Assembly: GCA_020633725.1 (NCBI GenBank)
Contig: JACKDC010000001.1
Coordinates: 620,001-684,000, forward strand
Direction of reading: 5' to 3'
Source of the DNA: Candidatus Latescibacterota bacterium
Lineage (GTDB): Bacteria > Krumholzibacteriota > Krumholzibacteriia > JACNKJ01
Length of the DNA: 64,000 nucleotides
In this document: positions 50,058 to 56,790 of the stretch, in pieces
Layout: every line of letters begins with the position of its first letter
Position numbering within the stretch: the first letter of the stretch is position 1
Translations under genes and position numbers: made by a program
The notes under the pieces: model-generated
What the model was told of the DNA's origin: nothing
Database searches by the model: none
Seen by the model: only the letters and a program-made list of their open reading frames with translations

Positions 50058-50131
50058 TCGGGGCGACTGGATTTGAACCAGCGACCACTTGCCCCCCATG
50101 CAAGTGCGCTACCGGACTGCGCTACGCCCCG
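50058..50131 (-). tRNA. tRNA-Pro (anticodon GGG)
   Basis: Acceptor CGGGGCG/CGCCCCG; anticodon stem CTTGC/GCAAG with loop ATGGGGG giving GGG; T arm GCTGG TTCAAAT CCAGT. Discriminator A, then CCT. It has its own promoter and lies after the merR gene. Confidence 0.94.
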
Positions 50132-50142
50132 AACGGCCCCGA

Positions 50143-50171
50143 TATATAGCAACTTGGGGCCGGGCTGACAA
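50143..50171 (-). promoter_or_regulatory. Promoter of tRNA-Pro(GGG)
   Basis: On the minus strand: TTGTCA (50171-50166), 17-base spacer, TATATA (50148-50143), 11 bases before the tRNA 5' end. Confidence 0.72.
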
Positions 50172-50182
50172 GGGGGCGGGCG

Positions 50183-50608
50183 CTACTTTCCCCCCAGGAG
50201 CTTGCGCAGGGCGATGAGCTCGTCCCGGATGTCCTTCAGCGCCTGCCGCTGGTCGGCCCGGGCGAAGGGGATCTCGAGCTGATCCACCAGCTCCCGCACC
50301 TTGCGGGTTTCGGCCAGCTTCTTCTGGGCGCCCTTGATCGTGTAGCGCTCCTTGTGCAGCAGCGTGCGGATGGCCAGGGCGAGCTCCACGTCCCGCTCCC
50401 GGTAGACCCGGTTCCCCGCGCTGTTCTTGCTCGGCTTGAAGCTGGGGAACTCGGTCTCCCAGTAGCGCAGGACGTGGGGCTTGACCCCCGCCAGCTCCGC
50501 CACCTCGCTGATGCTCCAGTAGAGGCGGCCGACCTCTTTCTTGCGCCGCGACGACTTGGCCTCGGGATCGGGCTTGGCCCGGGCCCGCTCAGGCTTCCCT
50601 GCGGGCAT
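50183..50608 (-). CDS. MerR-family transcriptional regulator
   Basis: A 141-residue DNA-binding protein. The N-terminal 25 residues are basic and disordered. The MerR winged helix lies at about 30-95: LYWSISEVAELAGVKPHVLRYWETEFP, then KPSKNSAGNRVYRERDVELALAIRTLL. The C-terminus is a dimerisation helix (AQKKLAETRKVRELVDQLE). There are no Cys effector residues, so it is of the small effector-independent type often found next to translation or phospholipid genes. Its start overlaps the gpsA end by 20 bases. Targets unknown. Confidence 0.9.
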   Translation of the reverse strand: MPAGKPERARAKPDPEAKSSRRKKEVGRLYWSISEVAELAGVKPHVLRYWETEFPSFKPSKNSAGNRVYRERDVELALAIRTLLHKERYTIKGAQKKLAETRKVRELVDQLEIPFARADQRQALKDIRDELIALRKLLGGK

Positions 50609-51638
50609 GACTCCCTCCTTTCCGGATCTCCGGCGCGGGGTCGCGCTTCATGAGCTCCCGGATCGCGAGCTGCGGATCCTTGCCGGCGAAGAGCACGGCG
50701 TAGACCTGCTCGGTGATGGGCATCTCCACGCCCTCCTGCCCCGCCATGGCGTGCAGGGTGCGCGTCGTGTGGACGCCCTCGGCCACCTGCACCATGTCGG
50801 CGAGGATCGCGTCGAGGCTGCGTCCCTGTCCCAGTTCCTCGCCCACGTGGCGATTGCGGCTGTGCTGGCTGAAGCAGGTGGTGACGAGATCGCCCACCCC
50901 CGCCAGGCCCAGCAGCGTCTGCCGGTCGCCCCCGTGGGACTCGATGTAGCGGCCGATCTCGGCCAGGCTGCGGCTGATCAAGGCGCCCTTCGTGTTGTCG
51001 CCGAGCCCCACGCCGTCGATGATCCCCGCCGCCACCGCGACCACGTTCTTGAGCGCCACGCCCAGCTCGGTGCCCGTGCGATCCTCGTTGACGTAGACGC
51101 GCAGCGCGTCGCTCGAGAAGGCCCGCTGCAGCGCCGCGCGCGCCGGGCTCTCCGCGCCCGCCAGCACCAGGGCCGTGGGCAGTCCGCGCGCGACCTCCTC
51201 GGCATGGCTCGGTCCCACCAGGACCAGGAGCCGTTCGGCCAGGGGGCCGACCTCGTCCTCGATGGCCCAGCAGAGGCTACGGCCCGTCTGCGGATCCAGC
51301 CCCTTGGCCGCGAGGATCCACGCGGCGTTCGCGGGCAGCGCGCCGCTGGCCTTCACCCGCGCGGCCACCTGGCGCAGCACCTGGCTCGGCACCACCAGGA
51401 GCAGTGCCTCCGCTCCGGCCAGTGCGGCGTCGAGATCCGTCGTCGCCGCGCGGCAGACCGCCGCGGGCAGCTCCACGCCGGGCAGGTACTTCTCGTTGCG
51501 GCAGCTCGCGCGGATGGGCTCGATCTCCTCGGCGAGATGGCCCCAGAGCGTCACCGTGTTGCCGCCTTCGTGCAGCGCCTTCGCCAGCGCGCTGCCCCAG
51601 CTTCCGCAGCCGAGAATCGTGACGCGGACGCCGTCCAT
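50589..51638 (-). CDS. gpsA: Glycerol-3-phosphate dehydrogenase [NAD(P)+]
   Basis: A 349-residue enzyme reducing dihydroxyacetone phosphate to sn-glycerol-3-P for phospholipid synthesis. The N-terminal Rossmann motif is VTILGCGSWGSALAKALHEGG; LVVPSQVLRQVA, AAKGLDPQTG and VLVGPSHAEEVARGLPTALV are typical. The catalytic Lys-containing ALKNVVAVAAGIIDGVGLGDNTKGALISR is intact. ATG 51638 overlaps the plsY stop by one base. Together with plsY it forms the G3P-to-lysophosphatidate branch. Confidence 0.95.
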   Translation of the reverse strand: MDGVRVTILGCGSWGSALAKALHEGGNTVTLWGHLAEEIEPIRASCRNEKYLPGVELPAAVCRAATTDLDAALAGAEALLLVVPSQVLRQVAARVKASGALPANAAWILAAKGLDPQTGRSLCWAIEDEVGPLAERLLVLVGPSHAEEVARGLPTALVLAGAESPARAALQRAFSSDALRVYVNEDRTGTELGVALKNVVAVAAGIIDGVGLGDNTKGALISRSLAEIGRYIESHGGDRQTLLGLAGVGDLVTTCFSQHSRNRHVGEELGQGRSLDAILADMVQVAEGVHTTRTLHAMAGQEGVEMPITEQVYAVLFAGKDPQLAIRELMKRDPAPEIRKGGSHARREA

Positions 51639-52264
51639 CACGCGCCTCCCTTCCGCGAGGCGCTCAGCCGCGGCTCCTGGCCGCGCAGCAGGCGTCGCAG
51701 GTTGCTGCGGTGGCGGACCCAGATCAGGACCGCGATGAGCAGGGCGAAGCCCAGCAGGACGTGCTCGTCCGGCCGCCGCCACAGCAGCAGCAGCGGCAGC
51801 GCCGTGGCCGCCGCGAGGCTCGCCAGCGAGACGATCCGCCCCAGCAGCATCACCACGAGGAACACGGCCAGCGCCAGACCCGTGGCCGCGGGGGCCAGCC
51901 GCAGGAAGACGCCCGCGCTCGTCGCCACGCCCTTGCCGCCTCGAAAGCCGAGGTAGGGCGTGAAGCTGTGCCCGAGGATCGCCGCGAGGCCCGCGGCCAC
52001 CGGCAGCCAGGCGGCCGCGCTCGGCGGGCCCAGCCGCTGCGCCAGCGCCACGGCCACCCAGCCCTTGAGGATGTCCAGCGCGAACACGCCCACGCCCCAG
52101 CCCCAGCCCAGGTGACGCACGACGTTCGTGGCGCCCAGGTTGCCGCTGCCCACGTCGCGCAGGTCCACGCCGCGCGCCATGCGTCCGGCCAGGTAGCTGA
52201 AGGAGATGCCCCCCAGCAGGTAGGCGGCCAGCAGGAGGCCGACGCTCGCGAGCGGCGCGCTCAC
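51638..52264 (-). CDS. plsY: Acyl-phosphate:glycerol-3-phosphate acyltransferase PlsY
   Basis: A 208-residue integral membrane enzyme transferring acyl groups from acyl-phosphate to glycerol-3-P. It has about five membrane helices and the conserved motifs RDVGSGNLGATNVVRHLGW, ILGHSFTPYLGFRGGKGVATSAG, and a late Arg-rich loop (RHRSNLRRLLRG). The C-terminal tail after PRLSASRKGGA is short and basic. GTG 52264 is the start and overlaps the der stop by 4 bases (GTGA). It works with gpsA directly downstream; plsX is not in the window. Confidence 0.95.
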   Translation of the reverse strand: MSAPLASVGLLLAAYLLGGISFSYLAGRMARGVDLRDVGSGNLGATNVVRHLGWGWGVGVFALDILKGWVAVALAQRLGPPSAAAWLPVAAGLAAILGHSFTPYLGFRGGKGVATSAGVFLRLAPAATGLALAVFLVVMLLGRIVSLASLAAATALPLLLLWRRPDEHVLLGFALLIAVLIWVRHRSNLRRLLRGQEPRLSASRKGGA

Positions 52265-53595
52265 GAGACCTTCCGCTCGCGACGGGTGCGCGCGCGCAGG
52301 TTGAGCCGCACGGTACTCCCCTCGAAGTCGAAGTTCTTGCGGAACTGGTTGATCAGGTAGCGCCGGTAGCTCTCGTGCACCCACTCGGGGTTGTTCACGA
52401 AGAGCGCGAAGCTCGGCGGCGCGGAGCCGGTCTGCGTGACGTAGTAGAAGCGCGCGGTGCCCCCGCGCGTGTGCCGTGGCGGGCGGCGAGCGACGGCCGT
52501 CTCGAGGAAATCGTTGAGCATCGACGTGGAGAGCTTCTGCCCCCGCTTCTCGTAGACGCGGAAGGCGGTCTCCAGCACCGTGTGGATCCGCTGGTGCGTG
52601 AGCGCCGAGATGAAGAGGATCGGCGCGTAGCCGAGAAAGGGCAGCGCCTCGCGCACGCGCAGCACGTACTCGCCGGTGCTGCTGTTGTCCTTCTCCACCA
52701 GGTCCCACTTGTTCACGACGATGATCACGCCCTTGCCCTCTTCGTGGGCGTGCTTCGCAATGCGCAGGTCCTGCTCGGCGAAGCTGCGGCTGGCGTCGAG
52801 CGTCATGAGCACCACGTTCGCGTTGTCGATGGCCGACAGGCTGCGCAGATTGCTGTAGACCTCGAGCCTCCGCTTGACCTTGGTCTTCCTGCGCAGGCCC
52901 GCGGTGTCGATGAGCAGCACCTCCTGCCCGTGCCAGCGCAGGCGGCTGTCGACGGCGTCGCGCGTGGTGCCGGGCACGTCGCTGACGATCATGCGCTCGT
53001 CGCCCAGCAGCGCGTTCACGATGCTGCTCTTGCCCACGTTGGGACGGCCCACCACGGCCAGCCGCAGTTGCTGCTGCATGGCCGCGCCCGTGGGCAGCGG
53101 CGGCACCAGGGCCAGCAGGCGCTCCCAGAACACGCCCACGCCCGTGCCGTGCAGCGCCGAGATGGGCAGCGGATCGCCGAGGCCGAGGGAGTGGAAGTCG
53201 TGCACGCCGTATTCGTCCTCGGCGCGTTCGACCTTGTTCACGAGCAGCCAGACCTTGGCCGTGTGCCCGCGGAGCAGCTTCGCCACGGCGAGGTCCTCGT
53301 CGGTGACCCCGGTGCGCACGTCGGTGAGGAAGATGAGCAGGTCGGCCTCGTCCAGCGCGGCCAGCGCGCTCTCCTTGGTCTTGACGGAGAGCTCGTCGTC
53401 GTCGAAGCCGATCCCGCCGGTGTCCACCACCCAGAAGCGGCGGCCGTCGTGGGTCACCTGGGTGACCAGACGGTCACGCGTGACCCCCGCCCTGGCGTGA
53501 ACCACGGCGAGACGCTGCCCCGCCAGGCGGTTGAAGAGCGTGGACTTGCCCACGTTGGGGCGGCCGATGATGGCGATGGTCGATACAGGCGGCAC
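52261..53595 (-). CDS. der: GTPase Der (EngA)
   Basis: A 444-residue tandem-GTPase required for 50S assembly. Two G domains are visible: the first with GRPNVGKSTLFNRLAG and a DTGG Walker B, the second from about 175 with GRPNVGKSSIVNALLG, IDTAGLRRK and NKWDLVEKD. The C-terminal KH-like domain (TAFRVYEKRGQKLSTSMLNDFL...) is present. The length is normal. der-plsY-gpsA is a widespread order. A 5' hairpin and a candidate promoter lie upstream. Confidence 0.96.
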   Translation of the reverse strand: MPPVSTIAIIGRPNVGKSTLFNRLAGQRLAVVHARAGVTRDRLVTQVTHDGRRFWVVDTGGIGFDDDELSVKTKESALAALDEADLLIFLTDVRTGVTDEDLAVAKLLRGHTAKVWLLVNKVERAEDEYGVHDFHSLGLGDPLPISALHGTGVGVFWERLLALVPPLPTGAAMQQQLRLAVVGRPNVGKSSIVNALLGDERMIVSDVPGTTRDAVDSRLRWHGQEVLLIDTAGLRRKTKVKRRLEVYSNLRSLSAIDNANVVLMTLDASRSFAEQDLRIAKHAHEEGKGVIIVVNKWDLVEKDNSSTGEYVLRVREALPFLGYAPILFISALTHQRIHTVLETAFRVYEKRGQKLSTSMLNDFLETAVARRPPRHTRGGTARFYYVTQTGSAPPSFALFVNNPEWVHESYRRYLINQFRKNFDFEGSTVRLNLRARTRRERKVS

Positions 53596-53621
53596 TTGAG
53601 ACGTCCTGCGGAAGGTCCTGT

Positions 53622-53670
53622 CGCCTAAAGCGATAGGCGGACCTTAGCAAGGCCGCCTTCGCCGCTTCAA
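53622..53670 (-). promoter_or_regulatory. Candidate promoter and 5'-UTR hairpin of der
   Basis: On the minus strand: TTGAAG (53670-53665), 18-base spacer, TAAGGT (53646-53641). A perfect 6-bp hairpin CGCCTA / TAGGCG (53622-53639, loop TCGCTT in transcript sense) follows, about 27 bases before the der ATG. Confidence 0.45.
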
Positions 53671-53677
53671 GCGCTTT

Positions 53678-55033
53678 CTAGTTCGAGTGACGCGCGAAGT
53701 CCGCCAGCTCGGCGAGCAGCCCCGCCGCCGGCACCCGCACGGGCAGGTCGCAGCGCGCGCGGAATTCCTCGAGGCTGAGGTCGTCCAGGAAGCGCCCGCC
53801 GGCGTTGAGGGTATTGGGCGGAAGCACCAGCAGGTCCAGGTCTTCCGGAAGCTGCGACCGCCCCGCCAGCAGCTCCTCCCCCGGCAGGAGCCCGCTCACG
53901 GTGATTCCCGACCCGAAGAGCCGATTCTCGAGACCGCGCACTTCGAGGGAGAGACCGGGCAGCGCGCCCAGGGCGGGCAGGAGCGTCTCCCGAAAGAGCT
54001 GCTCCCCCAGCTTGCCCGTGAGGAGCCCCACGCGCAGCGGTCGCGGCGGCGCGATCCACTCCTGCGCTTCCGTCAGCACCGTGTCGACGAAATCGCGGCT
54101 CATGCCGATGCCGTTGTCGTAGAGGAAGAACTCCTCGTAGTCCTCCATGGCCGGCAGCGGGCGCCGCGCCTGCAGGTAGAACTCGTCGGCGAGATGCACG
54201 AAGCGCGTCCCGTGCTCCGCCGCCAGCCGGCGCTGCCAGCCCTCCACCTGCTCGATGACCCGCGCGCAGCCCGCGTCGTCGAAGGCGTGCAGATCGGTGA
54301 GGCGGTCGCGGTGCGCGGTGAGTCCCACCGGCACGATGCCCAGGCTCTCGATGCCCGGGTGGAAGGCCGCGAGGTCGGCGAGGGTCCGGTCCAGCGCCGC
54401 GCCGTCGTTCCAGCCCGGCACCAGCACCACCTGCGTGTGGATGCTCACGCCCCCGTCCAGCAGGCGGCGGATGAGCGCGAGGACGTCACGGCTGCGCTTC
54501 AGCCCCAGCAGCCGGTTGCGCAACGCCATGTCGGTGGCGTGCACGCTGAGATAGACCGGGCTCAGGTGCTGCTTCACGATGCGCTCGAGCTCGTGCTCCC
54601 GCGCGAGGGCCAGCGTGACGTAGTTGCCGTAGAGGAAGCCGAGGCGGTAGTCCTCGTCCATGAAGTAGAGGTCCTCGCGCAGGCCCTCCGGCATCTGGTG
54701 GATGAAGCAGAACACGCAGTCGTTGCCGCAGGTCTTGAACTGCAGCGGCTCGAACTCCAGCGACTCCCGCTCCAGCAGCTCGCCCGCGATGGTCACGCGC
54801 CGCTCCGCGCCGTCCACGTCCTGCACCGTCAGCTCGGGCTCCATGCTGAAGGCGCTGTAGTAGTGGAAGTCGAGGACGTCCTCCAGCGCGTGGCCGTCCA
54901 CCGCCAGCACCCGCTCCCCTGGCGCCAGGCGATCGGCGAGGCCGGGCCCCACGGCGGTGAGCCGCAGGCCGGGCTCGCCGCCGGCCGGCGCGATGCGCAG
55001 CCCGGGGTGACGGGAGGAGCGGATGAGCTTCAC
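53678..55033 (-). CDS. DUF512 / radical-SAM-like protein with PDZ-like N-terminus
   Basis: A 451-residue protein. An N-terminal PDZ-like region (about 10-75) is followed by the Cys motif CGNDCVFCFIHQMPEGLR (C-x3-C-x2-C, about 100-107), the radical-SAM cluster signature of this family. FLYGNYVTLALAREHELERI and LSPVYLSVHATDMALRNRLLGLK are also typical. The C-terminal DUF512 domain (LTGKLGEQLFRETLLPAL...) is intact. Family members next to der are linked to ribosome or cofactor biology but the reaction is not established. GTG 55033 is chosen for AAGGA six bases upstream; GTG 55063 lacks one. Confidence 0.88.
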   Translation of the reverse strand: MKLIRSSRHPGLRIAPAGGEPGLRLTAVGPGLADRLAPGERVLAVDGHALEDVLDFHYYSAFSMEPELTVQDVDGAERRVTIAGELLERESLEFEPLQFKTCGNDCVFCFIHQMPEGLREDLYFMDEDYRLGFLYGNYVTLALAREHELERIVKQHLSPVYLSVHATDMALRNRLLGLKRSRDVLALIRRLLDGGVSIHTQVVLVPGWNDGAALDRTLADLAAFHPGIESLGIVPVGLTAHRDRLTDLHAFDDAGCARVIEQVEGWQRRLAAEHGTRFVHLADEFYLQARRPLPAMEDYEEFFLYDNGIGMSRDFVDTVLTEAQEWIAPPRPLRVGLLTGKLGEQLFRETLLPALGALPGLSLEVRGLENRLFGSGITVSGLLPGEELLAGRSQLPEDLDLLVLPPNTLNAGGRFLDDLSLEEFRARCDLPVRVPAAGLLAELADFARHSN

Positions 55034-55100
55034 GATGGGTCCTTCCCGCGGGGGTGTCCCCACATTCTAGGGCCTCGTGGCGGGAACGCAAGCCGCGGGC

Positions 55101-55129
55101 TTGGAGAGCGACGCCCCGCGTGCTAGCTT
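55101..55129 (+). promoter_or_regulatory. Promoter of the secreted protein gene 55153-55722
   Basis: TTGGAG (55101-55106), 17-base spacer, TAGCTT (55124-55129); the ATG follows 23 bases later behind GGAGGTGA. Confidence 0.6.
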
Positions 55130-55152
55130 TCGGCCAGCTCCTGGAGGTGACC

Positions 55153-55722
55153 ATGCGTCTACGTGCCGCCGCACTCGCCCTCGCGATCCTCTGCGCCAGC
55201 GTCCCGGCCTCGGCCGCGACGGACATGATCGGCCTCTACACCGACCTCAGCGCCAGCAGCTGCAGCGCCCCGCTCACGCCCTACCAGGCGGTGACGGTCT
55301 ACGTCATGGCCACGCTGGACCGCCTCGACGCCGTGAGCGCCGCCGAGTTCAGCCTCGACGGCTACCCCGGCAACCCCGGCTACCCCCTCGGCCAGTGCAC
55401 CGCCGTGTGGGAGTCGCCGCTCACCATCGGCGACCTCGACGACGACTTCACCCTCGCCTTCCTCGGCGATGCGGTGAGCGGCTCCCCGGTGCTCCTCGGC
55501 ACCCTGGAGTTCCTCGCCTACTCGGAGAACTGGGTCGACGGCGACCACCGGATGACCGTGGTCCGCGGCGCGGAGAAGCAGAACATCGTGCTGGTGGACG
55601 GCGACTACGAGGAGCACGACGTCCTGGGCGGCGAGTTCACCTTCAACTGCAGCGGCACCTGCAACTGCGGGCTCGGCGGCGCCGAGGCGGCGTCGATCAG
55701 CGAGATCAAGGGACGCTACTAG
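55153..55722 (+). CDS. Secreted protein of unknown function with an aromatic/basic C-terminal tail
   Basis: A 189-residue exported protein: signal peptide 1-21 (AALALAILCASVPASA). The mature part is beta-rich with two Cys pairs, beginning TDMIGLYTDLSASSCSAPLTP, with a VTVYVMATLDRLDAVSAAEFSLDG core that resembles cohesin-like or Ig-like sandwiches. Near the end CNCGLGGAEAASISEIKGRY provides a Cys pair and a tail ending in KGRY. I do not recognise a characterised family. The tail is similar in pattern to that of the beta-helix protein at 48929. Good ribosome site (GGAGGTGA). Confidence 0.7.
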   Translation: MRLRAAALALAILCASVPASAATDMIGLYTDLSASSCSAPLTPYQAVTVYVMATLDRLDAVSAAEFSLDGYPGNPGYPLGQCTAVWESPLTIGDLDDDFTLAFLGDAVSGSPVLLGTLEFLAYSENWVDGDHRMTVVRGAEKQNIVLVDGDYEEHDVLGGEFTFNCSGTCNCGLGGAEAASISEIKGRY

Positions 55723-55764
55723 CCCCAAGCGAAACGCCCGGCCTGGCCGGGCGCTTGGCGACGG

Positions 55765-55837
55765 AGCGGGAAACGGGATTCGAACCCGCGACCACCAGCT
55801 TGGGAAGCTGATGCTCTACCAGCTGAGCTATTCCCGC
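55765..55837 (-). tRNA. tRNA-Gly (anticodon CCC)
   Basis: Acceptor GCGGGAA/TTCCCGC; anticodon stem TCAGC/GCTGG with loop TTCCCAA giving CCC; T arm GCGGG TTCGAAT CCCGT. Discriminator T as expected for Gly, then CCG. It shares the acceptor stem with the Gly(GCC) gene at 6716. It has its own promoter overlapping the miaA stop. Confidence 0.95.
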
Positions 55838-55847
55838 CTCTGACCGG

Positions 55848-55876
55848 AAGCTAGCAACGCCTTCGCGGACTGTCAA
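55848..55876 (-). promoter_or_regulatory. Promoter of tRNA-Gly(CCC)
   Basis: On the minus strand: TTGACA (55876-55871), 17-base spacer, TAGCTT (55853-55848), 10 bases before the tRNA. The -35 box overlaps the miaA stop codon (55873). Confidence 0.78.
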
Positions 55877-56790
55877 GCCGCCCCGCCCGCCTCCAGCAGC
55901 GCGCGCAGCCGCTCCAGCGTGGCCGCGTCGTCGGGATCGAGCACGGCGTCCGCCCGCCCCCGATTGCGGAACCAGGTCTCCTGCCGCTTCGCGAACTGCG
56001 CCGTGCGCAGCAGGATGCGCTCGCGCGCTTCCTCCGCGTCGAGCCGCCCCGCCAGGCGGGCCACCAGCTCCGGGTAGCCCAGCGCCTGGAGTCCGGGCCA
56101 GCCGGGATCGGCCCCGCCCGCCAGCAGCGCCTCCACCTCCTCCGGCCAGCCCCCCGCCAGCATGGCGTCCAGCCGCCTCGCGATGCGCTCCCTCAGCAAC
56201 GGCCGCTCCACCCGCAGCCACACCCGGGTCCACGCGATGTCCACCGGGGCCTCGCGACCCTCGGCATGATGCGCGGACAGCGGCCGCCCCGTGGCCAGCG
56301 CCACCTCGAGCGCACGCGCCACGCGCTGGCGATCGTTGGGATGCAGACGCGCCGCGCTCTCGGGATCCAGCGCGGCGAGGCGGGCGTGGAGCGCCGGCCC
56401 GTCGTCCGCCGCGAAGACCTCGCGAAGGGCCGCGAGTTCGGCGGCCGGGATCTCGGCCGGAAAGAGACCGGCCCAGAGGCTCTCGAGGTAGAAGCCCGTC
56501 CCGCCCACCACGAGCGCCGCCGGACGATCCTCGCGCCGCAGCAGGCCCAGCGCTTCCTCCGCGAAGGCGCGCGCCGACCAGCGTTCGCTGGGCGCGAGGA
56601 AGTCGACGCAGTGATGGGGAACGCGCGCCCGCTCGTCCGCCGTGGGCTGGGCCGTGCCCACGCGCAGGCCGCGGTAGATCTGGCGGCTGTCCGCGCTCAC
56701 GATCTCGCGCCCCGCCGCCTCGGCCAACGCCAGCGCCAGCCCGCTCTTGCCGGTGGCCGTGGCGCCCATGATGACGAGCACGCGGCGCAT
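55873..56790 (-). CDS. miaA: tRNA dimethylallyltransferase
   Basis: A 305-residue enzyme adding an isopentenyl group to A37 of UNN-reading tRNAs. P-loop GATATGKSGLALALAE near the N-terminus, DSRQIYRGLRVGTAQPTADE (the substrate-binding Asp-Ser-x-Gln-x-Tyr motif), and VVGGTGFYLESLWAG (GGTGxY). A C-terminal motif QETWFRNRG (RxxTWF-like) is also present. The start overlaps the mutL stop (TGATG). mutL-miaA linkage is classical. The prenyl donor comes from the same pathway as dxs and ispA. Confidence 0.94.
   Translation of the reverse strand: MRRVLVIMGATATGKSGLALALAEAAGREIVSADSRQIYRGLRVGTAQPTADERARVPHHCVDFLAPSERWSARAFAEEALGLLRREDRPAALVVGGTGFYLESLWAGLFPAEIPAAELAALREVFAADDGPALHARLAALDPESAARLHPNDRQRVARALEVALATGRPLSAHHAEGREAPVDIAWTRVWLRVERPLLRERIARRLDAMLAGGWPEEVEALLAGGADPGWPGLQALGYPELVARLAGRLDAEEARERILLRTAQFAKRQETWFRNRGRADAVLDPDDAATLERLRALLEAGGAA

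Noticed and set aside
42838..50131. tRNA genes as integration sites for mobile elements.
   Set aside because: No integrase gene, direct repeats of tRNA 3' ends or phage-like genes were found next to them.
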